Assembly: GCA_964617645.1 (NCBI GenBank)
Contig: CAZTYE010000009.1
Span: forward strand, 62,001 to 126,000
Source: JADJGC01 sp964617645
GTDB taxonomy: Bacteria; Zixibacteria; MSB-5A5; CAIYYT01
Length of the DNA stretch: 64,000 bases
Direction of reading: 5' to 3'
A program made the position numbers and the translations under genes. Under the pieces are notes generated by a model, which was not told the origin of the DNA, did no database searches, and was given only the letters and a program-made list of their open reading frames with translations. Shown here piece after piece: positions 1 through 7,654 of the stretch (positions are counted from its first letter, which is position 1; each line of letters opens with the position of its first letter).

Positions 1-941
1 ATCGCCAACAGAGTGCGTTCCATGCCGGCGGCAAAGCCAACCGCCGGAGTCGGGTCGCCGCCAAGTTCCGCAATCAACAGATCATAGCGACCGCCGCCGG
101 AGAGTGCATCCTGCGCTCCCAGCAAGGAAGAACGAATCTCGAAAGCCGTGCGCGTGTAGTAGTCGAGTCCTCTGACCAAGCGCGAATCGATGGTCGGTGT
201 GATTCCGGTTTTGGTGAGCGAGTCAATGACCAGGTCAAAATCGCGGCGGACGGCGTCGTCGTAAAAGTCCGACAGCAGTGGTGCATCGGTCATTAACGAT
301 CGTGTCGATTCCTCTTTGCTGTCAAACAGCCGCAGTGGGTTACGTTCGATCTTGTCGCGATCAACCGCCGGAAACTTAACGGCGATCGGCTGCGCGAACT
401 GCTGCAGCGCAACACGATGGCGGGCGCGTATTTCCGGCGTCGCTACGGAATTTACGGCAACAACGAAGTCCGAAATGCCACACTCCCGCAGGATTCCGAC
501 ACTGATGCCAATGATCTCGGCGTCGATTCGCGGATCGGATGAACCGATAGCTTCGGCGCCAAACTGGTGGAATTGGCGTTGGCGGCCCTTCTGCGGTTTC
601 TCCTGCCGAAACATCGGCCCCATGTAGAAGACCTTGGTTAAGGGCGCTTTCTTGCCGAGCGATTCTTCTATGTAAGCGCGACAGACCGAAGCCGTCGCCT
701 CCGGGCGCAAAGTTAGTGATCGGCCGCCCATGTCGACAAAGCTGAACATCTCCTTTGAGACGATGTCGGTGCCTTCGCCGATGCCGCGGGCAAAGAGCTC
801 GGTCATCTCAAAGATTGGCGGACGAATTTCGCTGTAGTTGAAGCACCGCATGGTTTCGCGAACGACGCCTTCGAGGTGTGTCCAGCGCGGAGACTCCTCC
901 GGAAGTATATCAAATGTGCCTTTGATGCGCTGGAACTTCAT
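1..941 (-). CDS. hisS: Histidyl-tRNA synthetase, 3' end beyond the window
   Basis: Charges tRNA-His with histidine in the cytoplasm. Translating the minus strand from the ATG at 941 gives a class II synthetase opening with KGTFDILPEE, the usual HisRS N-terminus. Motif 2 follows (YMGPMFRQEKPQKGRQRQFH), then the histidine-specific motif LVRGLDYYTRTAFEI, then LSGGGRYD. The window edge cuts the reading frame in motif 3 at GFAAGMERTL, so the C-terminal anticodon-binding domain is not visible. A GAGAGG sits upstream of the ATG. The gene lies 27 bases downstream of the VanZ-like gene on the same strand and is probably cotranscribed with it. Identity is secure from the motifs; only the missing end is unknown. 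Confidence 0.96.
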   Translation of the reverse strand, partial: MKFQRIKGTFDILPEESPRWTHLEGVVRETMRCFNYSEIRPPIFEMTELFARGIGEGTDIVSKEMFSFVDMGGRSLTLRPEATASVCRAYIEESLGKKAPLTKVFYMGPMFRQEKPQKGRQRQFHQFGAEAIGSSDPRIDAEIIGISVGILRECGISDFVVAVNSVATPEIRARHRVALQQFAQPIAVKFPAVDRDKIERNPLRLFDSKEESTRSLMTDAPLLSDFYDDAVRRDFDLVIDSLTKTGITPTIDSRLVRGLDYYTRTAFEIRSSLLGAQDALSGGGRYDLLIAELGGDPTPAVGFAAGMERTLLA

Positions 942-968
942 CCTTTGTTTCCTCTCAGAAGATGCCAG

Positions 969-1385
969 TTAACGGTTGGCGCCGGAAGATGGCCTAAACT
1001 TACTACGCCGCAGATGGCGATACAAGAGAACACAAGCGCCTGCGATGGAATAGCCGATAACGTCGGCTGCATAATCTCCCCATGACGAGTCGCGATTAGG
1101 CACGAACGACTGAACCGTCTCGTCGATTCCAGCATATGCGAATCCGAACAAAAACAGAACTGTATACCAAAATACACGCCGGTTTGACTCGGCCAAACTC
1201 GGAAAGGCGCGAAAGATCAGCAATCCGAATACAAAATACTCCAATCCATGATAGAACTTATCAATGTTCGGAATGTCAAACGTCGGAGGTTGCGCCCTGG
1301 GCATGGTGGAAACTGCGATGATGATCGCCGCCCAGAGTACGGGCGGTAGCTTGTGGTAGAGCCAAGATTGTCGTAACCGTTTCAT
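969..1385 (-). CDS. VanZ-like family membrane protein
   Basis: Small integral membrane protein of about 138 residues. The core reads DKFYHGLEYFVFGLLIF, then AYAGIDETVQSFVPNRDSS, then a segment DYAADVIGYSIAG. This is the arrangement of the VanZ-like family, whose founding member contributes to teicoplanin resistance; most members have unknown roles in the cell envelope. Four hydrophobic helices can be seen. The frame is open further upstream to 1445, but I chose the ATG at 1385 because a good promoter lies immediately before it (see the promoter entry) and the extra 20 residues have no family counterpart. No Shine-Dalgarno sequence precedes this ATG, so the mRNA may be nearly leaderless. Confidence 0.8.
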   Translation of the reverse strand: MKRLRQSWLYHKLPPVLWAAIIIAVSTMPRAQPPTFDIPNIDKFYHGLEYFVFGLLIFRAFPSLAESNRRVFWYTVLFLFGFAYAGIDETVQSFVPNRDSSWGDYAADVIGYSIAGACVLLYRHLRRSKFRPSSGANR

Positions 1386-1423
1386 TGGGCGGTATATATA
1401 GCCCTTGCTGTTAGTCGCGGCAA
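1383..1423 (-). promoter_or_regulatory. Sigma-70-type promoter abutting the VanZ-like start codon
   Basis: On the minus strand TTGCCG (1423-1418) is separated by 17 bases from TATATA (1400-1395). The ATG begins at 1385, nine bases beyond the -10 box, so transcription should start within about three bases of the start codon. The boxes and spacing are seen; activity is inferred. Confidence 0.55.
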
Positions 1424-1534
1424 GCACGAAGAAATCAAGAAGCAATGCTACCTACCTGCACGGATTCCAATACCGCAATCCTGAGCGGTTTAGTCAAGAA
1501 CGTTGAATAAAGACTCACTAACATTCGTTTGTGC

Positions 1535-1563
1535 TTTACAAGTCATTGAGCAAGTAGTATATT
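1535..1563 (+). promoter_or_regulatory. Promoter of the M28 peptidase gene
   Basis: TTTACA (1535-1540), a 17-base spacer and TATATT (1558-1563), giving a leader of about 48 bases. A GGGAG lies upstream of the ATG at 1618. The match is good but untested. Confidence 0.5.
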
Positions 1564-1617
1564 GTCCGTGTTTCTACTACCGGGGGCGTAATCTTTGTCC
1601 ACGGGAGACTTGAGAGT

Positions 1618-3522
1618 ATGCGTCGTCTTCTAACCGCCACATTGTTGATCCTCATTTCTCATTCACTGCTGATAGCTGCGGATTTGTGCAGAGTCACAAT
1701 CCATTCAGCCGAGGATGCAGCGATCTTGCGCCAATTGCACGCGAATGCTGTAGTGAAAATCAGTGATGGCTATCTGGTAGTGGGGTCGTTTTCGGACTTG
1801 GTCACGACCGGGCTGGAGTGTGAAATCATCGCTGCGGGCATCGAGCGTCGGGAGCTTGCACTGGACTTGCATCCCTCGAAGACAGCGCCCCTTGAATTGC
1901 CACTACTGTTCAAGGAAGGGAATCTCAAGTTGTACCGCGTTGACCGGTCCTTTGACGCAACAGCTCAGGTGGAGCCACGACTGATGTCATTGGCTTCGAC
2001 TTCCTTGAGGATCGCTTTTCGGGAGCCGAGAATTGAGCTGCCACCGATGCCGGCGATGACTCCGACATTGGCAAAGATGATCGGGACAATCTCTCAGGAT
2101 TCCCTGATGGCGTACGATCTGAAACTACAGTCGTATTTTCGCCGCGTCGCGGGATCATCGACGATGGCGCAGGTAAAGGATTGGATCAAAGCCAAGTTTG
2201 AGTCGTTCGGTTATGACTCGGTGTACATCGATGTTTTTTATCAGTTTTTCAATGGCAAGACGAATACGTGTTACAATGTTGTCGCAGTCAAAGTCGGCAC
2301 CGTGTACCCCGATGTTGAGATCATCGTTGGGGCGCATCAGGACGGCGTAACATCGTCGCCGGCCGCGGACGACAACGGCTCGGGAACGGCGGGCGTTCTT
2401 GAGATTGCGCGCGCATTTGCCGGCACACCGACCGATGTGACATACAAATTCATCACCTTTGATGCCGAAGAATGGGGTCTTTACGGTTCGTGGCACTACG
2501 CCGATCTTGCGGCGCAACGCGGCGACAACATCCTGCTGATGTTCAACATGGACATGATCGGTTGGTACACCAACTCGAATCACGCGGATGTTTATCACGG
2601 CAGCGACAGCTACTACGCGCAGATGTGGTCGAGTATCGCGCAGGCGAACTACGGAATCACGGGTCACCTGAGCGGCAATTCCGGGGGCTCCGATCACTAC
2701 CCGTTTACCCAGAACGGCTACGACGCGGTGTTCATTATCGAGTACAATTTTAATAGCTACTATCACAGCGGCCGTGATTCCGCGACCTACATTAACTGGG
2801 ATTACATGACGCGGATGGTACGGGCCGGGCTGGCGCTCGTAGATCAGGCGGGAAACTCCGGCGATTTTGACTTCGACGGTATTCCCAACACCACCGACAA
2901 CTGCGTTTTCGTGTACAATCCCTCGCAGGCCGATCCCGACGGTGATCAGTTGGGCACCGGCTGCGACAATTGCGCCAACACCTATAATCCGAATCAGGAA
3001 GACGAAAACAGCGACGGCGTGGGTGATCATTGCGACGGCAATGTTCACATTGCCGACCGAGTGCTCTCCCCGGGACAACGGGGCTGGCCATACAACTACC
3101 AGTTCACAACGATCGGCGGCGCCGCGCCGTTTACTTGGACACTCACCGGCGGCGACGTGCCTTTCGGCACGCAGTTCAACTCACCCGCGGGAACCTTGAC
3201 CGGTGTACCGAGTTTTAGCGCGACATTTTATTTTAGCGTGGCGGTGGCCGATGCATCCATTCCGCCGCTGGTCGATACGCAGGCGGTGTCGGTGACGATC
3301 GTGGATGCGCCCTTCGCCTGCGGCGATACGGACGGCAGTGGAGCGGTGTCGATTGCCGACGCCGTCTACTTGATTAACTACATCTTTAACGGCGGTCCGG
3401 CGCCAAGCCCGATGGAAACTGCCGATGTCGACTGTAGTGGACTCGCGTCAATTGCGGACGCCGTCTACATTATCAATTATATCTTCTCCGGCGGCGCAGC
3501 GCCATGCGCGGCTTGTAAGTAA
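1618..3522 (+). CDS. Secreted M28-family zinc peptidase with TSP3, Ig-like and dockerin modules
   Basis: A 634-residue exported metallopeptidase, probably an aminopeptidase acting outside the cytoplasm. A signal peptide covers residues 1-21. The M28 catalytic domain spans about 165-410 and shows the co-catalytic zinc ligands: GAHQDG (H240), ADDNGSG (D251/D252), DAEEWGLYGS (E284/E285), NMDMIG (D312) and YYHSGRDS (H383). Two calcium-binding thrombospondin type-3 repeats follow at about 416-474 (DFDFDGIPNTTDNC and similar), then a putative Ig-like domain (about 480-565). A pair of type I dockerin repeats ends the protein (CGDTDGSGAVSIADAVYLIN and a second copy), finishing with PCAACK. No cohesin is visible nearby, so the dockerin is probably not cellulosomal. 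The substrate is unknown. Confidence 0.9.
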   Translation: MRRLLTATLLILISHSLLIAADLCRVTIHSAEDAAILRQLHANAVVKISDGYLVVGSFSDLVTTGLECEIIAAGIERRELALDLHPSKTAPLELPLLFKEGNLKLYRVDRSFDATAQVEPRLMSLASTSLRIAFREPRIELPPMPAMTPTLAKMIGTISQDSLMAYDLKLQSYFRRVAGSSTMAQVKDWIKAKFESFGYDSVYIDVFYQFFNGKTNTCYNVVAVKVGTVYPDVEIIVGAHQDGVTSSPAADDNGSGTAGVLEIARAFAGTPTDVTYKFITFDAEEWGLYGSWHYADLAAQRGDNILLMFNMDMIGWYTNSNHADVYHGSDSYYAQMWSSIAQANYGITGHLSGNSGGSDHYPFTQNGYDAVFIIEYNFNSYYHSGRDSATYINWDYMTRMVRAGLALVDQAGNSGDFDFDGIPNTTDNCVFVYNPSQADPDGDQLGTGCDNCANTYNPNQEDENSDGVGDHCDGNVHIADRVLSPGQRGWPYNYQFTTIGGAAPFTWTLTGGDVPFGTQFNSPAGTLTGVPSFSATFYFSVAVADASIPPLVDTQAVSVTIVDAPFACGDTDGSGAVSIADAVYLINYIFNGGPAPSPMETADVDCSGLASIADAVYIINYIFSGGAAPCAACK

Positions 3523-3558
3523 GCGCTCAAGGTCGTTGATCTTTCCTCAATATCCCCT

Positions 3559-3582
3559 CGGGGTGACTTCCCGGTCACCCCG
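3559..3582 (+). terminator. Possible terminator after the M28 peptidase gene
   Basis: Perfect 9-bp stem CGGGGTGAC / GTCACCCCG with a 6-base loop, 36 bases past the stop codon. The bases that follow are only moderately T-rich, so termination efficiency is uncertain. Confidence 0.45.
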
Positions 3583-3622
3583 ATTCGATTTAGGGGCTCA
3601 GAGCCGCGATCCGAAAATGGTC

Positions 3623-3651
3623 TTGACAGGGCTTTATTACCACGACTTATT
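3623..3651 (+). promoter_or_regulatory. Promoter of the small CxxC exported protein gene
   Basis: A consensus TTGACA (3623-3628) is followed after 17 bases by CTTATT (3646-3651), or after 18 bases by TTATTG. Both lie just upstream of a strong GGAGG Shine-Dalgarno (3668-3672). Confidence 0.5.
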
Positions 3652-3680
3652 GCCGGTAAACGCTCATGGAGGAAAAACGC

Positions 3681-4172
3681 ATGCGTAGATTGTCGCTTCT
3701 GATGCTACTGGCTGCGGCCGTTGTCTTTGCCGTCGTTGCCATTGCGCAAGATGACAAGCCGTGGTTTGACTTGAAGAACTGCGAATTCTGCAAGCAGTTC
3801 GCGAATCCGCCGGACATGCTGTTGCATATTAATACCGAGTACTACAGCACGGCGGTTGGCCTGATGATGATCACCAATATCGACAAGGGCTACGAAGAGC
3901 ATTTCATGAAGGCGCAGGAGGGCATGCAGAAGGTCGTTGCCGACATGCAAGCCGGCAAGATGCCGACGATGTGCCAGCACTGCTCCAAGTACGGCGAATT
4001 CACGATGGCCGGAGTCAAGATGGATGTCGTCAAGACGCCGCACGGTACGGTGAGCTTGTTGGTTTCCTCGGATCCGGCAATGATCGAGAAACTGCATGCC
4101 TTCGGCAAACGCACGGCAGACGAGACGGAGAAGTTTAAGGCCGCTGCAAAAGCCGAGGAGAAGAAGAAGTAG
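3681..4172 (+). CDS. Small exported protein with two CxxC motifs, function unknown
   Basis: I do not recognise this 163-residue protein. The ATG at 3681 is preferred over the one at 3666 because GGAGG ends 8 bases before it. The first 23 residues form a signal peptide (MRRLSLLMLLAAAVVFAVVA, then Ala-Gln). The mature part carries two Cys pairs, NCEFCKQF near its start and MCQHCSKY in its middle. These could bind a metal, or form disulfides in the periplasm. The C-terminus is a charged Lys/Glu/Ala helix. The gene is monocistronic, bounded by its own TTGACA-type promoter and a strong terminator. A metal-binding or redox role is only a guess from the cysteines. Confidence 0.75.
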   Translation: MRRLSLLMLLAAAVVFAVVAIAQDDKPWFDLKNCEFCKQFANPPDMLLHINTEYYSTAVGLMMITNIDKGYEEHFMKAQEGMQKVVADMQAGKMPTMCQHCSKYGEFTMAGVKMDVVKTPHGTVSLLVSSDPAMIEKLHAFGKRTADETEKFKAAAKAEEKKK

Positions 4173-4200
4173 CTGCTCGCCGAAAGATGAGAAGGCTGAA

Positions 4201-4235
4201 CGCGCTCGACCGTTGGGTCGGGCGCGATCTTTTTT
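4201..4235 (+). terminator. Strong intrinsic terminator
   Basis: Stem CGCGCTCGACC / GGTCGGGCGCG (11 pairs, one G-T) with a GTTG loop, followed by ATCTTTTTT. It ends the small CxxC protein transcript, 28 bases after its stop. Confidence 0.88.
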
Positions 4236-4338
4236 GACCCAAGGACCTGCTTCAAATACGGGTTGATCGGGGAATGCAGCGCTGCCGCCCGGCGCGGGGG
4301 AATTTGCGCCCAGAGTGGGCGGAAAGGATGACGATGGC

Positions 4339-5097
4339 TTAGCCGGAGTTCCGATGCACCACCGTCGCGCCGGCTTGCTGGGTGGGGAAGATGATTACTT
4401 GCGCGATTTGGACGTGCGGCGGTTGGGTGGCGATCCAGGTGATGACCTCCGCGACATCTTCCGGCGTTAGTGGTTTCATTCCCGAATAGACTTTCTTGGC
4501 GCGTTCGGTATCGCCGTAGAATCGCACAATCGAGAATTCCGTTTCAACGAGACCCGGATCGACGGTCGACACGCGAATCGGCGTGTCGACAAGCTCCAGG
4601 CGCAGACTCTTGGTGATGGCGTCAACGGCAAACTTGCTGGCGCAATAAACGGCGCCGGAAGCGTAGGTTTCATGGCCGGCGATAGATCCGATGTTGATAA
4701 TGTGGCCGCTGCGGCGGGCGAGCATGCCGGGCAGAATCGCGCGAGTCATGTAGAGCAGGCCTTTGACATTCGTATCGATCATCTCATTCCAAGCAACGGG
4801 ATCGCCTTCATGGACTTTCACCAATTGTCGCGACAAGCCGGCGTTGTTGACGAGCAAGTCGACCGCCTTCCATTCCTCCGGGAGACCGGCTATCGCCTTG
4901 TCGACGGCAGCAACGTCGCGCACATCCAGGGCGATGCAAAAGGTCTTGGTGGGAAGGCCATTGGCGAGCTGCTCGATACGATCCCGGCGCCGGGCAATGA
5001 GAATGATGTTGTAGTCCGATGCCGCCAAGCGGCGTGCCGCAGCGGCGCCGATTCCCGAGGATGCTCCGGTTACGAGGGCGATCTTGCTTGAACTCAT
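4339..5097 (-). CDS. YdfG-like short-chain dehydrogenase (NADP-dependent 3-hydroxy acid type)
   Basis: A 252-residue cytosolic Rossmann-fold oxidoreductase. It shows the cofactor loop TGASSGIG, the NNAG motif, Ser in NIGSIAG, the YCASK catalytic Tyr-Lys pair and the PGLVETEF loop. The segments MIDTNVKGLLYMTRAILPGM and ITWIATQPPHVQI closely follow Escherichia coli YdfG, which oxidises L-allo-threonine, serine and 3-hydroxy acids and reduces malonic semialdehyde; substrate here is inferred. The ATG at 5097 is chosen because GGAAGGAGT lies five bases upstream; the frame extends to 5172 without family similarity. The gene diverges from hemA across a 377-base region containing Rex-like boxes, one of which (5173-5190) is nearer this gene. 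Confidence 0.88.
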   Translation of the reverse strand: MSSSKIALVTGASSGIGAAAARRLAASDYNIILIARRRDRIEQLANGLPTKTFCIALDVRDVAAVDKAIAGLPEEWKAVDLLVNNAGLSRQLVKVHEGDPVAWNEMIDTNVKGLLYMTRAILPGMLARRSGHIINIGSIAGHETYASGAVYCASKFAVDAITKSLRLELVDTPIRVSTVDPGLVETEFSIVRFYGDTERAKKVYSGMKPLTPEDVAEVITWIATQPPHVQIAQVIIFPTQQAGATVVHRNSG

Positions 5098-5172
5098 CCG
5101 ACTCCTTCCAAATTCACCTCCTGCCCGAGGATAAGATAATAAAGAGGCGGCGGTACCGAAGGAGGAAATCAC

Positions 5173-5190
5173 TTGTGAAATTCTTCACGT
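5173..5190. promoter_or_regulatory. Rex-like operator, distal to hemA
   Basis: TTGTGAAATTCTTCACGT matches the Rex consensus TTGTGAA-N4-TTCACAA at 12 of 14 defined positions. It lies 75 bases upstream of the dehydrogenase start. Binding is inferred; no rex gene is in the window. Confidence 0.45.
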
Positions 5191-5368
5191 AACACCCGGG
5201 CCACATCAGCACCATTTTCGCACGATGTATAGTAATTTCGGACAGCCTGAGCAACGACCTGAGCATAGGAGCACCAATAACTCGTTGATTTACAACACAA
5301 TAAGCTATGATTGGACCTCGGGCAGACTCTCCCTGTGTAGTGAACATTCACAAACAAACGCGATTGGC

Positions 5369-5386
5369 TTGTTAACATTTTCACAA
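5369..5386. promoter_or_regulatory. Rex-like operator overlapping the hemA -35 box
   Basis: TTGTTAACATTTTCACAA matches the Rex consensus at 13 of 14 defined positions. It covers the putative -35 box of hemA, where a repressor would block polymerase. Rex is an NADH-sensing repressor known to control heme genes in Streptomyces. Confidence 0.5.
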
Positions 5387-5408
5387 TTGGTGACACTTAG
5401 ATGACAAT
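5380..5408 (+). promoter_or_regulatory. Candidate hemA operon promoter
   Basis: TTCACA (5380-5385), 17 bases, GACAAT (5403-5408), giving a leader of about 60 bases before the ATG at 5475. The -35 is a 5/6 match and the -10 a 4/6 match. Confidence 0.4.
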
Positions 5409-5474
5409 TCGGATCATCTTTCTTTTAACTTCGGTGCGTGCATAGACGATAGAAGCAGGTGAGTTTAGGTAAGC

Positions 5475-6740
5475 ATGGAATTCGGTATCATCGGCACCTC
5501 AATCTGGCAACAGAATATGCAGCTTCTGGAACGGCTGACAATCGACCGCGAAGCGCGAGTCGAGACACTTCGGTCATTAAGAGAAACGCTGGGACTTGAT
5601 GAGTTGATTTACCTGTCCACATGTAATCGTGTCGAATTCATCTATGTCTCGTCGGGACGTTATGTCGGGGCCAAGATCCTGCATCGCATGATCGATTTCT
5701 TCTTCGAAGGACAGGCGACAGTGGGATTCTTTCCAAACGATTTCTACCACTTCACGGGTCGGGAGGCGGTGTCGCACCTGTTTCGGACGACAGCCGCACT
5801 CGAGTCGCTGGTGGTCGGTGAGGCGCAGATCGCCGGGCAGTTCAAAGAAGCATACATGGAAGCATTGGCGACCGGTTTAGCCGGTAGCTTGCTCAAGGAC
5901 TTATCGGAAGAGGCCTTGCTGGTGGCCAAGAAGGTCAAGCGCGACACTTCGGTCGGCAGTGGTTCGGTCTCAATGGCATCACTCGCGGCGGATGAGCTCG
6001 CTGCGCACCTGGCCGCTGCCGACGATCCAACGATTGCTCTGGTTGGCGCCGGTTCGATGACGGTCAAGCTTGCTCGCTACATCGCAGACCATCAGCTCGG
6101 AAAAACGATCTTTGTTAACCGCACGACCGAGAAGGCTGTCCAGCTCGCGGAGCAGTTCTCGGGTTCGGCGGTTTCGTTAAATGAGTTTCTCAGTGAGCCG
6201 CCACGGGTTGACGCCATTGTATCAGCAACGGCGGCCACTGAGCCTCTGTTTCAGTCGGATTTCCTCGAGCGGCTCCCTAACGACAACCGGCCGTTGCTCT
6301 GCGTAGATCTGGCCATACCGCGCGACTTTGCGATCTGTTTCAACAACGACGCGCGCGTCAAAATCGTAGACATTCCTTATCTGCGCTTGCGCTGCACGAC
6401 AAATCTGCGACAGAAGTTCGTCGAAACCGGCAAGGCCAACGAGATTGTCCGGCAATCGGTGTCCGATTACCTTTGCGACCGGATCGAGGGCACGCTCAAG
6501 CCGATTTTCCACGACAGCTACCAAGAGTCAATGAATCTGGCGCGGCGCGCACTGGATGATCTGTTTGCCAAGAAAGTCACATCTCTCGACGCCAACGAAA
6601 AAGATGCGATCTATCGATTAGTGGGCAAGCTGATCGCCAATTCGGCTTTTCAACCGGTGAAAGCTCTCTCCGGAAGACTGTCGCAGCTCGGCGACGATCT
6701 GAGTCTCACTGATCTCTCGCAATCGAAACAAGCAGGTTGA
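5475..6740 (+). CDS. hemA: Glutamyl-tRNA reductase
   Basis: First committed enzyme of the C5 route: it reduces the glutamyl group of Glu-tRNA with NADPH to glutamate-1-semialdehyde. The 421-residue length is normal. The catalytic cysteine is C50 in LSTCNRVE, the GEAQIAGQ motif follows at about 117-124, the NADPH-binding domain has ALVGAGSM, and the C-terminal dimerisation helix is present. First gene of a nine-gene heme operon; its TGA lies inside the start region of hemC. Free heme usually controls this step through protein stability in other bacteria, but nothing in the sequence shows that here. Transcriptional control by a Rex-like repressor is suggested by the upstream operator. Confidence 0.96.
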   Translation: MEFGIIGTSIWQQNMQLLERLTIDREARVETLRSLRETLGLDELIYLSTCNRVEFIYVSSGRYVGAKILHRMIDFFFEGQATVGFFPNDFYHFTGREAVSHLFRTTAALESLVVGEAQIAGQFKEAYMEALATGLAGSLLKDLSEEALLVAKKVKRDTSVGSGSVSMASLAADELAAHLAAADDPTIALVGAGSMTVKLARYIADHQLGKTIFVNRTTEKAVQLAEQFSGSAVSLNEFLSEPPRVDAIVSATAATEPLFQSDFLERLPNDNRPLLCVDLAIPRDFAICFNNDARVKIVDIPYLRLRCTTNLRQKFVETGKANEIVRQSVSDYLCDRIEGTLKPIFHDSYQESMNLARRALDDLFAKKVTSLDANEKDAIYRLVGKLIANSAFQPVKALSGRLSQLGDDLSLTDLSQSKQAG

Positions 6741-7654
6741 ATGTGAAGAAGCTGGTCATCGGATCGCGCGGCTCGGATCTCGCTCTCTATCAGGCAAACT
6801 TCATCCGTGATATCCTAATTGACGAACACGGCTGTGAAGTTAAAATCAGAATCATCCATACCGCCGGCGACAAAATCGACAACGTGGCATTCAGTCAAAT
6901 GGAAGGCAAAGGCTTCTTTACGAAGGAGCTTGAGGACGCACTACTGAGGGAGGAAATCGATCTGGCGGTGCACTCGCTAAAGGATTTGATGACGTCACAG
7001 CCAGACGGGTTGAAATTGGGCGCCGCTGGTTATCGCGCCGATCGGGCGGAGATGCTCCTGATCCGCAAGGAGTCGTTTTCCGGGGAAGGTGTGCTTCCCG
7101 TGAAGAAAGGCGGGGTTATCGGCACCAGCTCGGCCCGACGAAAATGCCAGGTCGCACATCGCAACCCGACCTTAACGATCAAAGATTTGCGGGGCAATGT
7201 GCCGACGCGCGTGCGCAAGTTGCGTGAAGGTCAGTATGACGCGATCTTATTGGCGTGCGCCGGAGTTAAGCGTCTGGAGCTTGATGTCTCTGATCTGGCA
7301 GTTGTTGAGCTTGACCCAATGGTGTTTCTGCCGGCCCCGGCGCAGGGTATCCTCGGAATTCAGATTCGCGACGGCGATCCGCGAGTTGAAGAGACCATCT
7401 CAAAGCTCGGCTCTCAGGCGGAGCTAAATCAAGCAGAACTCGAGCGCGGATTGTTAAAGATGTTTGATTCGGGTTGTTCGCTGCCGCTGGGAGTGTGTTC
7501 AGAATATCGCAACGGAAACTACTTCCTGCACGCCGTGCTCGGCATTGGTAATGACGACCACTGGCGGGGATTGGCGCGCACTGAAGTCAGCGGGCCGGCG
7601 ATCCAACCACTCATCGAAAGGGCCTTCATCGAATTGCAGCGAGGCTCGAAGTGA
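6737..7654 (+). CDS. hemC: Porphobilinogen deaminase (hydroxymethylbilane synthase)
   Basis: Polymerises four porphobilinogens to hydroxymethylbilane. The protein has 305 residues. It shows the N-terminal GSRGSDLALYQ, the catalytic Asp in HSLKDL (D83), the GTSSARR motif, LRGNVPTR, and the dipyrromethane-cofactor cysteine C247 in FDSGCSLPLG. The start is either TTG at 6737, which overlaps the hemA stop as TTGA, or GTG at 6743; I list the TTG because the overlap suggests translational coupling. The gene overlaps hemD by GTGA at its 3' end. Confidence 0.95.
   Translation: MNVKKLVIGSRGSDLALYQANFIRDILIDEHGCEVKIRIIHTAGDKIDNVAFSQMEGKGFFTKELEDALLREEIDLAVHSLKDLMTSQPDGLKLGAAGYRADRAEMLLIRKESFSGEGVLPVKKGGVIGTSSARRKCQVAHRNPTLTIKDLRGNVPTRVRKLREGQYDAILLACAGVKRLELDVSDLAVVELDPMVFLPAPAQGILGIQIRDGDPRVEETISKLGSQAELNQAELERGLLKMFDSGCSLPLGVCSEYRNGNYFLHAVLGIGNDDHWRGLARTEVSGPAIQPLIERAFIELQRGSK

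Larger units (their letters stand above)
5098..5474. other. Divergent intergenic region with Rex-like operators
   Basis: This 377-base stretch holds no convincing gene; the short frames in it lack codon character and ribosome sites. It contains three GTGAA/TTCAC-type inverted repeats (5173-5190, 5340-5351 and 5369-5386) and a candidate hemA promoter. The middle one, GTGAACATTCAC, has only a 2-base centre and does not fit the Rex spacing. Confidence 0.7.

Noticed and set aside
2155..3078. 307-codon minus-strand frame opposite the M28 peptidase gene
   Set aside because: Its Val/Ile/Arg-rich composition is typical of an antisense shadow, and the plus-strand gene explains the sequence.
5340..5354. 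Third Rex box at GTGAACATTCACAA
   Set aside because: The half-sites are separated by two bases rather than four, so the geometry does not fit Rex.
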